Origin: Roseiflexus sp. RS-1
Lineage (GTDB): Bacteria; Chloroflexota; Chloroflexia; Chloroflexales; Roseiflexaceae
Length of the DNA stretch: 64,000 nucleotides
NCBI RefSeq assembly: GCF_000016665.1
Contig: NC_009523.1
Location: forward strand, 3,100,001-3,164,000
Direction: 5' to 3'
The translations under genes were made by a program, and so were the position numbers. The notes under the pieces were generated by a model that made no database searches, was not told where the DNA came from, and saw only the letters and a program-made list of their open reading frames with translations. Of the stretch, positions 18,593 to 27,667 are shown one piece after another (within the stretch, counting starts at the first letter, position 1; every line of letters begins with the position of its first letter).

Positions 18593-19015
18593 ATGTACAT
18601 ACGCTGGATCGTTCGTAAACACAAAAACGCCGGTGCGGCAAACGTTTCGTTCCACGATGCGTATCTGGTGGAAAGTTATCGTGACGAAAACGACTCGCCA
18701 CGTCAGCGAACTATTTGTTATCTGGGGAATATCCGACAGATCGGCGATGAATTTCCGCCGCTGGAGCGCGAGATCTTCTTCCTGCGCGCAGAGCGCATTC
18801 TTATGAGCATCCCGGAGATCGATAGCGAGGAGCGTGAGGCGATCCTGGCATTGCTCCGTCAGAAGGTGCCGGAGTTATCAGAAGAAGAAGCGATCATCGC
18901 GTTCCACAACAACCTGCGCTGGTTTGCGCGCTGGATTCGCTCGCGCGGTCGGCGCGTCTCGCGCGATGAACTGCTCCGCATGATCGATACGGCTGCCGAG
19001 AGTATCGAGGTGTAG
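18593..19015 (+). CDS. Conserved-looking hypothetical protein
   Basis: The 140-aa product begins MYIRWIVRKHKNAGAANVSF, then HDAYLVESYRDENDSPRQRT and ICYLGNIRQIGDE, followed by two charged helical regions. The N-terminal part resembles the start of some IS1634-type transposases (a short strand-rich segment before 'RQR..YLG'), but no catalytic domain follows, so I do not call it a transposase. It has its own upstream region with TATACT at about 18518 and AGGGG before the ATG. It ends at a GC hairpin shared with bchH. Function unknown. Confidence 0.6.
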   Translation: MYIRWIVRKHKNAGAANVSFHDAYLVESYRDENDSPRQRTICYLGNIRQIGDEFPPLEREIFFLRAERILMSIPEIDSEEREAILALLRQKVPELSEEEAIIAFHNNLRWFARWIRSRGRRVSRDELLRMIDTAAESIEV

Positions 19016-19017
19016 GA

Positions 19018-19097
19018 GGGGCGCAGCGTTGCAGCGCCCCTGGCGCCCCCGATGCCCGTAGAGGCGCTGCGCCGCAGTCGGGGCGCTGCAGCGCCCC
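19018..19097. terminator. Pair of GGGGCGC hairpins between converging genes
   Basis: GGGGCGC/GCGCCCC form a stem at 19018-19040, and GGGGCGCTG/CAGCGCCCC a second, perfect one at 19080-19097, right at the bchH stop. They lie between converging genes and may act as a bidirectional terminator, although neither has a T-run. Confidence 0.6.
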
Positions 19098-22000
19098 TAC
19101 GGGAACGTCACCCCTTCCAGGCGATCTTCCAGGTCTGCGTAGATCATCTGCAGGCGTTCGATGGTCTCATCATCAGCCTGCCACAACCCGCGCCCGTGGC
19201 TTTCGAGGAGACGGGCGACGGCGTTGCGCGCAGCGCGCGGGTTCGCCTGCGCCAACCGCTCACGCATGGCTTCGTCAAGCACGAACGTTTCCGCCATCTG
19301 GTCGTAGACCCATTTTTCGACGGCGCCGGTGGTGGCGCTCCATCCCAGCAGATAGGTGAAGCGGTTGCCGATCTCGGCTGCGCCAGCGTACCCGTGCTGA
19401 AGCATCGCTTCGTACCAGCGCGGGTTGAGGAGTTTGGTGCGCGCCTCCAACCGAATGAACTGATCCGCAGACCCAATGCGCACGACGCCAGTGTGGGTTT
19501 CCGCATAACTCAACGGCACGTCGCCGCCACGCTCGCGCCCCGCTGCCAGTCGGATCGCGCCGCTGTGTCCGTAGTAGTGCTGCATATCGGTCAAACCATA
19601 CTCGACGCTGTCGATCGCCTGGAAGACGTGATCGACGGCGCCGAGCAGACCGCGCAGCGCTTCGGCAGCTTCCTGCCCACCGCGCCCGCCGCCATAGGCG
19701 TACCCGTTGCGGCGGACATACATGTCTGCCAGGTCGTGCGTGTTCTGCCACTGACCCTCTTCCACCAGTTCGTCCACGCCGGTGCCGTACCTGCCGGGCG
19801 CCTGGGTGAAGATGCGCGCCGTCGCCTGTTCCCAACTCAAGCCGCGCGCCTGCTGTTCCAGCGCATGCGCCCGGACGAAGTTCCGCTCCGGCGGTTCGTC
19901 CGCTTCCGCCGCGCGGCGGAACAGATCGTCGAGCAGATCGAGACTGATCTGGAAGGTGTCGCGGAAAATGGCGCTGACATCGAGCAGCACATCGATCCGC
20001 GGACGTCTGAGTTCTTCCAGCGGGATAAGGTCATAGCGCCAGATTTTGCCCTGCCCGTCGCGCTCAGGACGCGCACCGACCAGCGCCAGCACCGCACCGA
20101 TACTTTCACCTTCGGTCTTGATCGTGTCAAGCGCCCACAGCGTGAGTGCGATCATCTGCGGGTACGCCCCGTTCGACGAGTGCTGGAGGTGTTGCTCCAG
20201 CAGGCGCTCCGCCATCTGCTGACCGCGCACCAGCGCAGCGTCCGACGGGAGCCGCCACGGATCGATACTGTGAATGTTGCGTCCGCTTGGCAGAGCGGCC
20301 ACACCGGCGCGCACGGGGTCTGCGCCGGGCGCCGGGTGGACATACCCGCCGTCGAGGGCGTGGATGAGTGCGTCGAGTTCGCCGGGCGCCTGCAAGAGAC
20401 CATCGAGCATGGCGCGCCCGTAATCGATGTAGAACTGCGGATCGAACAGCACGCCGACATCGGCAGGACGTCCAAAGGTGGAGAGCCACTCATCGAGATG
20501 CAGCGTCTGCCGTTCGATGATGAAGCGCCGCACAAAATCGGCGCGCGCCTGAGCGATTTGCGTTTCAGGCACACCGACGCCGCGCAATGCGCTGGCAAGC
20601 CCCAGGCGACCCTCGCGTGACACATCGAGAGCTGCTTCGATCAGTGCGGCTGCGCGATCCGGCGCTGGCGCTTTGCCAAAGATGTGCAGTCCGTCAAGGA
20701 TCAACCGCTGCTCGACATCATCCAGATACCGGCGGACACGCCGCAGGAATGCGTCGGCAGCTTCACCGGGGAGCGGCGCCAGATCGGGAAACTGTGAACT
20801 CAGGAATGGCAGCCGCTCGTAGAGGGTGTGCGCGTCATAGTCGTTGCTGCGCGCTTCGTACTGTTCCATTTCGGCGCGGAGGATCGCCAGTTGCCGGTAC
20901 AACCCCGCGCGCGCATACGGCGGCGTCAGATGGCTGATGATCGTCGCGTAGCCGCGTCGCCGGGCAATTGCCGCTTCCGCCGGATTGTTCAGCGGGTACA
21001 GGTAGAGGTGCGGCGCATCGCCGAGCAACAGATCGGGCCAGCAATTTTCGGTTAACCCTAATTGCAGCCCCGGCATCCACTCAGCAGTGCCGTGCATCCC
21101 GACGTGCACGATGGCGTCGGCGCGCCAGCGTTGCGTGAGCCAGCGGTAGAACGCCACATATTGGTGGTGCGGCGTGAAATCGCGGTCGAACAGCAGGCGC
21201 ATCGGGTCGCCGGGGACGCCCATCGGCGGCTGAACCGCAACGATGACGTTGCCGAAGGAGAGGGTATCGAGGCGGATCGCATCACGCCCATGCGGGGCGA
21301 TTTCTCCAGGAGGCGACCCCCATTTGCGATCAATCCGTTCTGCGTGCGGGGCAGGAACGATGGCGTGATACTCCGCCAGCGGCACGACTGTGCGCGTTGA
21401 CGCGAGGGTTTGCGGTTCATCGGCGACATCAAGAGCGGCGATCTGCCGCGCCAGTTCTTCAACCGTCGCCGGAACGCCTTCCACGCGGTACCCTTCGGCG
21501 GCGAGACGCTGAAGGATCGCGTGCAACGTTGCCGGTACGTCGAGGAGCGCCGCTGTACCGAGTTTCCCCAGACCGGGCGGAAAGTTGTAGATCACCAGCG
21601 CCACGCGCTTTTCGGCATTCGCCTTGCGCCGCAGACGCACCCATCCGGTCACCAGACGCGCCGCGCGCGCCAGGCGATCAGGTGTGGCGACGATCCGTTG
21701 TTCGTGGATTGCGCCGAGCGCAACTGACGCAGTGCTGCCGTCCATTTCCGGCAGGTCGTACATGATCACCGCCTGCATTGGCGCGACGCCATGGGTATGC
21801 CAGTGCTCAATCTCCTGCATTTGCAGCGGTTGAATGATCATGTACGGCACATCGATGCCCGCCAGCAGGTTGATCGCCGTCTCGCGGTGCTGCCCCGGTT
21901 TGGTGGAACCTGCCGGTCCGCCGATGATCGGGAAGCCCATCGTGTTGATAATCAGATCGACCTTCTGCCGCGCCACCCATTCGCGCACTGCGACGTGCAT

Positions 22001-22849
22001 CTCGATGCCGCTGACCACAATCGGCAGCACCGCCATCCCCTGCGCCTCCAGCGCTTCGATCAGGTCGGCGACATACTGCTGGCGCTGAACGATATGCTTG
22101 CGGAAGGTGAGGATCGCCACCAGTGGTGCATCGGCAGGGTTCGCAGCGCCCCTTCTGCGCTTCGGGTCGCGCTGTTTCCGATACCACTTCAGGTAGGCGT
22201 CGGGGTTGGGGAAGAGTTCGTCGGTTGCGGGATGGAAGCACCCCATCATCGGGATGATGCGCACCGGCGCCACGTCGAGGCGTTGCCCCAGACAGTCGCG
22301 CAGGATCAGGCGGACCATCTGCGTCAGGTTGTAGGGGTCGGGCTGGTTCCAGTAGATATTGACGCTGAGCCAGGTGCGGAAATCCTTCAGTTTGGGGGGC
22401 ATGAGCGGCAACAGTTTCGCCGTGAGTTTGGTCAGTTTGGTGTAGGCGTAGAGGGTGTCTTCTTCGCGTCCGCGAGTCATCAGGCGCAGGACTGCCTGCA
22501 TCGGCTTCGGCATCGACGCCCGCCCGCCATTCTGAACCCGATATTCGCCGACGCGGGTGAGCGCCATGACTTCGGGCATGCTCTCGAACGCGAACACCGT
22601 CGGCGTACCGGCACGGTCGATCTGTTCCTTCAACCACTGCGCCTGGTCGCGCATGTTGATCAGGGTGATGAAGAGAACATCCGCCTGCGCAATCGCCTCC
22701 GCAAGCGCCGGATCGCGTCGCTCGACGTGCCCGTCGTGGAAGCGGAGCAGCCGCACCTCGACACCAGACTGGCGCAGGTTCTGTTCGACTTCTTCCCAGA
22801 TATGAGCGTTGAACCGCTCCATGCCAAGAATGAAGGTGAGCGTTCTCAT
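19097..22849 (-). CDS. bchH: Magnesium chelatase subunit H
   Basis: This 1250-aa large subunit inserts Mg2+ into protoporphyrin IX with BchI/BchD, the first committed step of bacteriochlorophyll synthesis. The start ATG 22849 (MRTLTFILGMERFN) is chosen because it begins the BchH N-terminal domain (DUF3479-type). The frame is open 157 codons more, but only through a 25-bp tandem repeat. Diagnostic segments are MMGCFHPATDELFPNPDAYLKWY (about residues 200-222), VHVGMHGTAEWMPGLQLG with the conserved HGTxEW, and YGTGVDELVEEGQW with YGGGRGG. CobN is the nearest alternative, but the N-terminal domain favours BchH. Chloroflexota often carry several BchH paralogues (BchH/S/T); which one this is cannot be told. 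bchI/D are not in the window. Confidence 0.9.
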   Translation of the reverse strand: MRTLTFILGMERFNAHIWEEVEQNLRQSGVEVRLLRFHDGHVERRDPALAEAIAQADVLFITLINMRDQAQWLKEQIDRAGTPTVFAFESMPEVMALTRVGEYRVQNGGRASMPKPMQAVLRLMTRGREEDTLYAYTKLTKLTAKLLPLMPPKLKDFRTWLSVNIYWNQPDPYNLTQMVRLILRDCLGQRLDVAPVRIIPMMGCFHPATDELFPNPDAYLKWYRKQRDPKRRRGAANPADAPLVAILTFRKHIVQRQQYVADLIEALEAQGMAVLPIVVSGIEMHVAVREWVARQKVDLIINTMGFPIIGGPAGSTKPGQHRETAINLLAGIDVPYMIIQPLQMQEIEHWHTHGVAPMQAVIMYDLPEMDGSTASVALGAIHEQRIVATPDRLARAARLVTGWVRLRRKANAEKRVALVIYNFPPGLGKLGTAALLDVPATLHAILQRLAAEGYRVEGVPATVEELARQIAALDVADEPQTLASTRTVVPLAEYHAIVPAPHAERIDRKWGSPPGEIAPHGRDAIRLDTLSFGNVIVAVQPPMGVPGDPMRLLFDRDFTPHHQYVAFYRWLTQRWRADAIVHVGMHGTAEWMPGLQLGLTENCWPDLLLGDAPHLYLYPLNNPAEAAIARRRGYATIISHLTPPYARAGLYRQLAILRAEMEQYEARSNDYDAHTLYERLPFLSSQFPDLAPLPGEAADAFLRRVRRYLDDVEQRLILDGLHIFGKAPAPDRAAALIEAALDVSREGRLGLASALRGVGVPETQIAQARADFVRRFIIERQTLHLDEWLSTFGRPADVGVLFDPQFYIDYGRAMLDGLLQAPGELDALIHALDGGYVHPAPGADPVRAGVAALPSGRNIHSIDPWRLPSDAALVRGQQMAERLLEQHLQHSSNGAYPQMIALTLWALDTIKTEGESIGAVLALVGARPERDGQGKIWRYDLIPLEELRRPRIDVLLDVSAIFRDTFQISLDLLDDLFRRAAEADEPPERNFVRAHALEQQARGLSWEQATARIFTQAPGRYGTGVDELVEEGQWQNTHDLADMYVRRNGYAYGGGRGGQEAAEALRGLLGAVDHVFQAIDSVEYGLTDMQHYYGHSGAIRLAAGRERGGDVPLSYAETHTGVVRIGSADQFIRLEARTKLLNPRWYEAMLQHGYAGAAEIGNRFTYLLGWSATTGAVEKWVYDQMAETFVLDEAMRERLAQANPRAARNAVARLLESHGRGLWQADDETIERLQMIYADLEDRLEGVTFP

Positions 22850-23040
22850 AGCGTCCTCGCCGAACGATGGTTGCAGACAGTGCGCAACCTTAAGTATACA
22901 GGGTATCCACCGGCAATGCGCGGGGTGAAGCGGAAGCGGGGCATGACTGTTGGTTAAGAAAACACAACCATGCGATCTGCAGAGGATGTGTGGAGGTTGT
23001 GGGTGTGGGATGTGGAGGTTTTGCGGAGCGGGGCGCGCCG

Positions 23041-23240
23041 GCGGCGCGCGCTTCCAGGGGCATCGGCGGCGCGCGCTTCCAGGGGCATCGGCGGCGCGCG
23101 CTTCCAGGGGCATCGGCGGCGCGCGCTTCCAGGGGCATCGGCAGCGCGCGCTCCCAGGGGCATCGGCGGCGCGCGCTTCCAGGGGCATCGGCGGCGCGCG
23201 CTTCCAGGGGCATCGGCGGCGCGCGCTTCCAGGGGGTGCT
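23041..23240. repeat. Eight-copy 25-bp tandem repeat upstream of bchH
   Basis: CTTCCAGGGG (one copy CTCCCAGGGG) recurs at 23051, 23076, 23101, 23126, 23151, 23176, 23201 and 23226, always followed by CATCGGC(G/A)GCGCGCG, a 25-bp period. Since 25 is not a multiple of three, each frame reads a 25-residue super-repeat; all frames stay open and the bchH frame is artificially lengthened. It lies between the bchH start and the glycosyltransferase stop. Confidence 0.95.
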
Positions 23241-23255
23241 GCTCCAGGAGCGTCC

Positions 23256-24704
23256 CTACTGGCGTCGCCAGCGGATGTCGCACTCGTCGCGGTTGCCGAG
23301 GGCGCGCTGCAACACGTCAATCAGGTGCGGACTCGCGCCGCGATCGGCGAGCAGCGCCAGGGTATCGCGGTTGATGTAGAAATCGGCGTCGGTGGTGCTC
23401 TCGATCTCCAGGTTGTCGAACAGGACGCGCATCTCTTTGCCGGTCACTTCGTCGATCAGCTCGCCGCTCAGCGCATCGACAATGGTGAACCGGTCATCGT
23501 CCGCCAGCGGCGGGTCAAACAGGTCGGCGAGATTGATACGAAATGGCAGAATCCTGATCGGCGGCGACTCCTCGATCACCACCGGCTCGTTCACTTCGTG
23601 GAGCAATGTATCGACAATCACGCGCGCAGCGTCGGGACGTCCAATGTTGCGGGTGTTTTCGCGCATACGCGCCAGGCGTTCGGGGTTCTGCAACAGACGA
23701 TCAACTTTGTAGGCAAGGGTGGTCATCTGATTGCAGCGCAGCGCCACCCCTTCTTCGAGAAGGTGATCACTGTTGCGCTCTTCCTGACCGGGAATAGGCG
23801 AGATGATGACCATCGGCAATCCGGCAGCCATGGCTTCAGAAGAAGTCAATCCGCCCGGCTTACCGATCAGGATCGTTGCGATCTTCATCAGCGATGGCAT
23901 ATCGTCGGTGAATCCCAGTAAACGGAAGCGTTTCGCCTGCGGTTCGGTCAATTCAATGAGTTCTTTGCGCAGTTCTTCATTCCTGCCGCATACCACAATG
24001 ACCTGTGATGGCGTCTTCATCGTCATGATCTGCTGCACCACGTCGCGCGCTGGACCAATGCCCGCTGCACCTGCCGACACCAGGATCATCGGCAGGTCGG
24101 GGCGCAGGTGGTAGTGCGCCAGGACCTCGTCGCGGTTGATCGGCGCCTCGAAAGCGGGATCGACCGGGATGCCGGAGATGGTAATGCGATCCTCCGGCAG
24201 TCCGAGCGCCATCAGATGCACCTTTGTTTCTTCCAGCGCGACAAAGTAGCGATTGAATCTCGGACTGAGCCACATCGAGTGGAAGTCGTAATCGGTGGTC
24301 ACAATTGCCAGCCGGGTGTCGATGGCGTCTTCTGCTAGCAACTGCGCCACGATGCCGGCGGGCATGAAGTGAGTGCAGACGGTGATCGTGGGACGGAACT
24401 CGCGAATGAAGCGGGTCAGCGGGTCGGCGTTGATCCGGTCGAACAGCAGGCGGAAGGTGTCGGTCTTCCACGGTTCGTCGCTCGCCTGATACCACCAACC
24501 GACGAGTTGCGGACGCTCCTGCACCAACCGCAGGTAGAGATCGGAGTAGAAGGCGCGGTACAGTTCGTTGGTGCGTTCGAGCGCATCGAGATTGACGAGT
24601 TCTTCGACCTGCGGCGAACGTTGAAAGACCTTCTCGAGCGCGGCTGCGGCGGATTTGTGCCCGGAACCGGCGCTGGTGGAGAGAATAAGGACGCGATGTT
24701 TCAC
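23256..24704 (-). CDS. MGDG-synthase-like glycosyltransferase (GT28)
   Basis: The 482-aa product starts MKHRVLILSTSAGSGHKSAA. The SAGSGHKSAA loop is typical of monogalactosyldiacylglycerol synthases and processive diacylglycerol glycosyltransferases, which transfer sugar to membrane diacylglycerol. VTTDYDFHSMWLSPRFNRYF and ISGIPVDPAF follow in the acceptor half. SAGAAGIGPARDVVQQIM and IGKPGGLTSSEAMAAGLPMV (about residues 285-304) form the UDP-sugar site. About 100 residues beyond the usual end (from VVIEESPP) form a charged extension I do not recognise. It lies upstream of bchH on the same strand but some 400 bp away; galactolipid synthesis next to a bacteriochlorophyll gene would suit photosynthetic membranes. 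Confidence 0.85.
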   Translation of the reverse strand: MKHRVLILSTSAGSGHKSAAAALEKVFQRSPQVEELVNLDALERTNELYRAFYSDLYLRLVQERPQLVGWWYQASDEPWKTDTFRLLFDRINADPLTRFIREFRPTITVCTHFMPAGIVAQLLAEDAIDTRLAIVTTDYDFHSMWLSPRFNRYFVALEETKVHLMALGLPEDRITISGIPVDPAFEAPINRDEVLAHYHLRPDLPMILVSAGAAGIGPARDVVQQIMTMKTPSQVIVVCGRNEELRKELIELTEPQAKRFRLLGFTDDMPSLMKIATILIGKPGGLTSSEAMAAGLPMVIISPIPGQEERNSDHLLEEGVALRCNQMTTLAYKVDRLLQNPERLARMRENTRNIGRPDAARVIVDTLLHEVNEPVVIEESPPIRILPFRINLADLFDPPLADDDRFTIVDALSGELIDEVTGKEMRVLFDNLEIESTTDADFYINRDTLALLADRGASPHLIDVLQRALGNRDECDIRWRRQ

Positions 24705-24718
24705 TGTGCCTCACTTTG

Positions 24719-25075
24719 CTAGCCCGCGCAGGCGGGATTTGCCCCGGATGACCGATAGCCGATAGCCGATAGCCGATAGCCGATAGCCGATAGCCGATAG
24801 CCGATAGTCGATGGTCGAGAGGGTCACCGTTGGAGGTCGCGTGACGCGCAGGCGGGCTTCGCCCTGGATAGGCGATAGGCGATAGGCTCACTGCAGCCCG
24901 CGCAGGCGGGCTTCGCCTTGCATAGCCGAGGGCTGATGGTCTTTGAGTAATTATTCCGCTCTCGCCCGCGCAGGCGGGCTTCGCCTTGACTAGCCGAGGG
25001 GTTCACCCCGACGGCAAGAGGCGCATATCGGACTTAATTCTCAATCTCCACCATATGAGCACTGCGCTCCCTCTC
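24719..25075. repeat. Composite intergenic repeat: CCGATAG heptads and GCCCGCGCAGGCGGGC hairpins
   Basis: It holds about eight CCGATAG heptads (24750-24808), then three or four copies of GCCCGCGCAGGCGGGCTTCG hairpins, a GGTCTTTGAGTAA block, and a tail reading CGGACTTAATTCTCAATCTC. The same order, at lower identity, recurs at 48685-48965. No gene is seen; the small open frame here is built from the hairpins. Confidence 0.88.
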
Positions 25076-25128
25076 TCCGCGCCTTCGCGCCTCCGCGTGA
25101 GCCGGTTCGACGTTCCCATCTTCATCAT

Positions 25129-26268
25129 TCAGTGAAACCGCTGCGGATCGAACAACCGGATCGGGTGGCGAGTGGCGCCGTCAAGGGCAAGATCGGTCAG
25201 GATTTCTCCCATCACACTGGCGAACTTGAAGCCATGACCGGAGCACGGTGAGGCGATGACGACGTTGGGATGCTGCGAGTGCAAGCCGACGACGAAGTGC
25301 TGGTCTGGCGTTGTGGTGTACATACAGACTGCCGACGCCAGATGTTTGCCGTTGAGCGTCGGAATGAGATGGGCGATGGCTGCGCGCATGGCGGCGATCT
25401 CGGCGGGATGCACCGCGCGATCAACGGTATCGGGGTCGCACGGTTCACCGGCGCGGAAGAGCGCAACCTTGACGCCGCCGGGCGGTCCTTCCTGGTGGGG
25501 AAAGCCGTAGAACTGCGTGCCGTCTTCCGCTTCCCAGATATAGATCGGAAAGCGGTCGGGCAGAAACGGCTCAACGCCGCCCTTCGGCGCAAACCAGTGG
25601 AGCGTTTGTCGCTCCACCACCAGCGGCGCGCCGAGATCCGCCAGCAGACGCGGCGCCCACGGACCGGGCGCAACGATCAGGCGTTCGGCGGTATAGCGGT
25701 TGCGCGTCGTTGTTACCGTCACTCCACCTGCGTCGGCTTCCCATGCCAGCGCCGGCTCCTCGAAGCGCAGGTCGGCGCCGAGCGCCACAGCGCGTCGCAG
25801 GTGCGCAGCGACGCTGGTTTCGGGGCGGACGAAACCAGCCTGGTGTTCGTACAGGGCAACGGTTCCCTCCGGCGGACGGAGCGGCGGAAAACGGCGCCGT
25901 ATCGTGGCGGCGTCGAGCAGTTCGTACTCCAGCCCGTGTTCCTGCGCGCTACGCAGCGCCCCGGCGACGGTATGACTCTCAGGAGAACCGATCATCAACC
26001 CGCCAGTGATGGTCAACAGATGCGCGCCGCTGTCGCGTTCGATCTGCCGCCACAGTTCATAGGCGCGCAAGAGCAACGGCACGTATGCCGGGTCCTCAAA
26101 ATACGCCTGACGGATGATGCGCGACCGACCGTGGCTGGAGCCAAGGGTATGGGCGATCGTGTGACGCTCGATGCCAAGGACGCGCCGCCCGCGCCGTGCT
26201 GCGTGGTATGCTGCGGCGCTCCCCATACCGCCGAGTCCGATGATGATCACGTCGTATGCTGGTGTCAT
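25129..26268 (-). CDS. solA: Monomeric sarcosine oxidase / N-methyl-amino-acid oxidase-like flavoenzyme
   Basis: The 379-aa protein starts at ATG 26268 (MTPAYDVIIIGLGGMGSAAA), the FAD dinucleotide fold. GSSHGRSRIIRQAYFEDPAYVPL (about residues 43-65) is characteristic of the MSOX/MTOX family. VCMYTTTPDQHFVVG near residue 310 contains the Cys used for covalent FAD attachment. SPCSGHGFKFASVMGE is the C-terminal cofactor region. It oxidatively demethylates sarcosine or N-methyl amino acids, giving formaldehyde and H2O2; the exact substrate is uncertain. A 72-bp stretch of this gene (25481-25552) is repeated at 27050-27121. Confidence 0.88.
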   Translation of the reverse strand: MTPAYDVIIIGLGGMGSAAAYHAARRGRRVLGIERHTIAHTLGSSHGRSRIIRQAYFEDPAYVPLLLRAYELWRQIERDSGAHLLTITGGLMIGSPESHTVAGALRSAQEHGLEYELLDAATIRRRFPPLRPPEGTVALYEHQAGFVRPETSVAAHLRRAVALGADLRFEEPALAWEADAGGVTVTTTRNRYTAERLIVAPGPWAPRLLADLGAPLVVERQTLHWFAPKGGVEPFLPDRFPIYIWEAEDGTQFYGFPHQEGPPGGVKVALFRAGEPCDPDTVDRAVHPAEIAAMRAAIAHLIPTLNGKHLASAVCMYTTTPDQHFVVGLHSQHPNVVIASPCSGHGFKFASVMGEILTDLALDGATRHPIRLFDPQRFH

Positions 26269-26387
26269 ATGCCGTGCATTGTAGCACATCCCGCCAGCAG
26301 AGGAGTGGGGGCGCGGCGGCGGGCGGGGGCGGGCGATTGACATCGCGCTGGCGCGGCTACGAACCGCAGTGTGCCGACCAGGTATGG

Positions 26388-26432
26388 TATACTACTGACA
26401 CTACTCGTGGCGCTCAAGATACGAGAACTACT
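26388..26432 (+). promoter_or_regulatory. Promoter/operator of mntA copy 1
   Basis: TATACT (26388-26393) is followed by ACTACTCGTGGCGCTCAAG and ACGAGAACT; CTCGT and ACGAG are inverted around the spacer. The same block precedes the second mntA (28067-28111) almost unchanged, so it is probably the autoregulated control region. Confidence 0.6.
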
Positions 26433-26747
26433 ATGGCAACTATTGTACGCCAACCACAACCGATTGAACCCATTATCCAGCAATTACAGAATATCTTGCC
26501 TCAACTCCGCGAGGAATATGATGTAGAACGGCTTGGCGTCTTTGGATCGTATGTGCGAAATGAGCAACATGCTGAGAGTGATATTGATATTCTTGTATCG
26601 TTCCGCAGTACGCCCGGGTTGTTAAAGTACATCTCACTGGAGCAGTACCTTTCTGATTTATCAGGTATGCGTGTTGATTTAGTCATGGAAAGTGCATTAA
26701 AACCAGAAATCGGTGCACGTATTCGTACTGAGGTGCACTATCTATGA
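26433..26747 (+). CDS. mntA: MntA-type nucleotidyltransferase antitoxin, copy 1
   Basis: The 104-aa product has the minimal nucleotidyltransferase core: GSYVRNEQHAESDIDILV is an exact GS-x10-DxD motif, followed by VDLVMESALKPEIGARI. In MNT-HEPN modules this enzyme adds AMP to the Tyr of the HEPN toxin's RX4HXY motif and so blocks its RNase. ATG 26433 starts it; the frame is open further upstream without support. The 3' end overlaps the toxin gene by four bases (ATGA), but that toxin is truncated here, leaving this as an antitoxin without partner. It is nearly identical to copy 2 at 28112. Confidence 0.88.
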   Translation: MATIVRQPQPIEPIIQQLQNILPQLREEYDVERLGVFGSYVRNEQHAESDIDILVSFRSTPGLLKYISLEQYLSDLSGMRVDLVMESALKPEIGARIRTEVHYL

Positions 26748-26842
26748 CATCAGAGCGTTCATATAGCGATTATCTCAGCGATATTATTGACGCAATGGAG
26801 AAAATCGGCCGCTTTATCGAAGGATTAAGTGAGCAACAGTAA
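26744..26842 (+). pseudogene. Truncated HepT (HEPN) toxin, copy 1
   Basis: The first 30 codons match the intact toxin at 28423 (MTSERSYSDYLSDIIDAM and on to EGLSE). The sequence then diverges at 26835-26842 and stops (QQ then TAA). The RX4HXY catalytic motif is missing, so no RNase activity is expected. Confidence 0.88.
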
Positions 26843-27049
26843 AATTTTGATGACGTATATGCCCTTCATATTGCCCCAGACCACGACTGGGAGCTACCGC
26901 CTGACAGCAGCGCCTTGTTCAATGCGCTGGTGATGATCCGCAGGCGCCAGACACGCTCTACGTCGCCAAAACGCCGACCGCCATCTGCAAGTTGTCTTGT
27001 CGCCAGGCACAGATATCAAAGCAATTCCCGGTCGGGCGTCCGATGCAAG

Positions 27050-27121
27050 GGCGGTCCTTCCTGGTGGGGAAAGCCGTAGAACTGCGTGCCGTCTTCCGCT
27101 TCCCAGATATAGATTGGAAAG
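27050..27121. repeat. 72-bp copy of an internal solA segment
   Basis: Matches 25481-25552, in the same orientation, with one mismatch seen (AGATTGG against AGATCGG). Read on the minus strand it encodes IYIWEAEDGTQFYGFPHQEG of the oxidase. It is too short to be functional. Confidence 0.92.
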
Positions 27122-27436
27122 GCGCTGGCATTCATGCATGCACAGCCACACCATGCCTGGCAGGTCGCATCCCTGGCGCGCGCGCTGGCATGCTCACGTT
27201 CAACATTTGCGTCCCGCTTCACTGCGCTGGTCGGCGAACCGCCGATGGAATACCTGACGCGCTGGCGGATGCAGATTGCTTCTCGCCTGTTGATCGAAGA
27301 CCCCTCTCTGCGTATCGGTGACATTGCCGCCCGCGTCGGCTATCGCTCCGAAGCGGCATTCAGCAAAGCGTTCAAGCGACTGATGGGCGTTGCGCCCATC
27401 GCTTATCGCAGCGCTTCAGGGCAGGCAGCCGATTAA
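27122..27436 (+). pseudogene. AraC-family regulator, C-terminal DNA-binding fragment
   Basis: About 104 codons read ALAFMHAQPHHAWQVASLAR, then CSRSTFASRFTALVGEPPMEYL and IGDIAARVGYRSEAAFSKAFKRLMG. These are the two helix-turn-helix motifs of an AraC/XylS regulator that normally follow a cupin sensor of about 200 residues. That sensor is missing: the frame begins at the junction with the solA fragment. An internal ATG (27134) could still express a bare DNA-binding domain. Confidence 0.82.
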
Positions 27437-27667
27437 TCGCTCATTCGATTTACAGAGAGTGTGAGTTGATATACACTGCTTCATGTCAGCCCGCCTATGG
27501 TGAAACCAACGCACGATGCTATCAGAGGGCGGAGACCTGAAGACGCATTGGCGCCGGCAAGGCGAAGTCAGTCGGTGAAACTCACTGCGTGGTCGGGGAA
27601 GTGCATCGCTTCAGGCAACGGTCAGTCCGTTGGCCCTGAGCCTGTCGAAGGGTGCAGAGCGCGGTCG

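Larger units (their letters stand above)
26843..27482. other. Inserted mosaic between the truncated toxin and the membrane gene
   Basis: Compared with the tandem copy at 28500-28855, this segment replaces the toxin's 3' part. It contains about 200 bp I cannot assign, a 72-bp fragment copied from the solA gene, and the C-terminal end of an AraC regulator. Homology with the second unit resumes near 27483, at GTCAGCC(C/T)GCCT and GGTGAAACCAAC. Confidence 0.7.

Noticed and set aside
18593-19015. Hypothetical protein considered as transposase remnant
   Set aside because: Only a short N-terminal resemblance; no DDE motifs or terminal repeats nearby.
19052-20620. 522-codon plus-strand frame over bchH
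   Set aside because: Antisense shadow of bchH, with no domain and no start signal.
22950-23921. 323-codon frame containing RRALPGASAARASRG repeats
   Set aside because: Product of the 25-bp tandem repeat and antisense of the GT28 gene.
27497-27667. Longer start for the copy 1 membrane protein at 27497
   Set aside because: The added segment is not shared with copy 2, includes a dispersed non-coding repeat and has no ribosome site.
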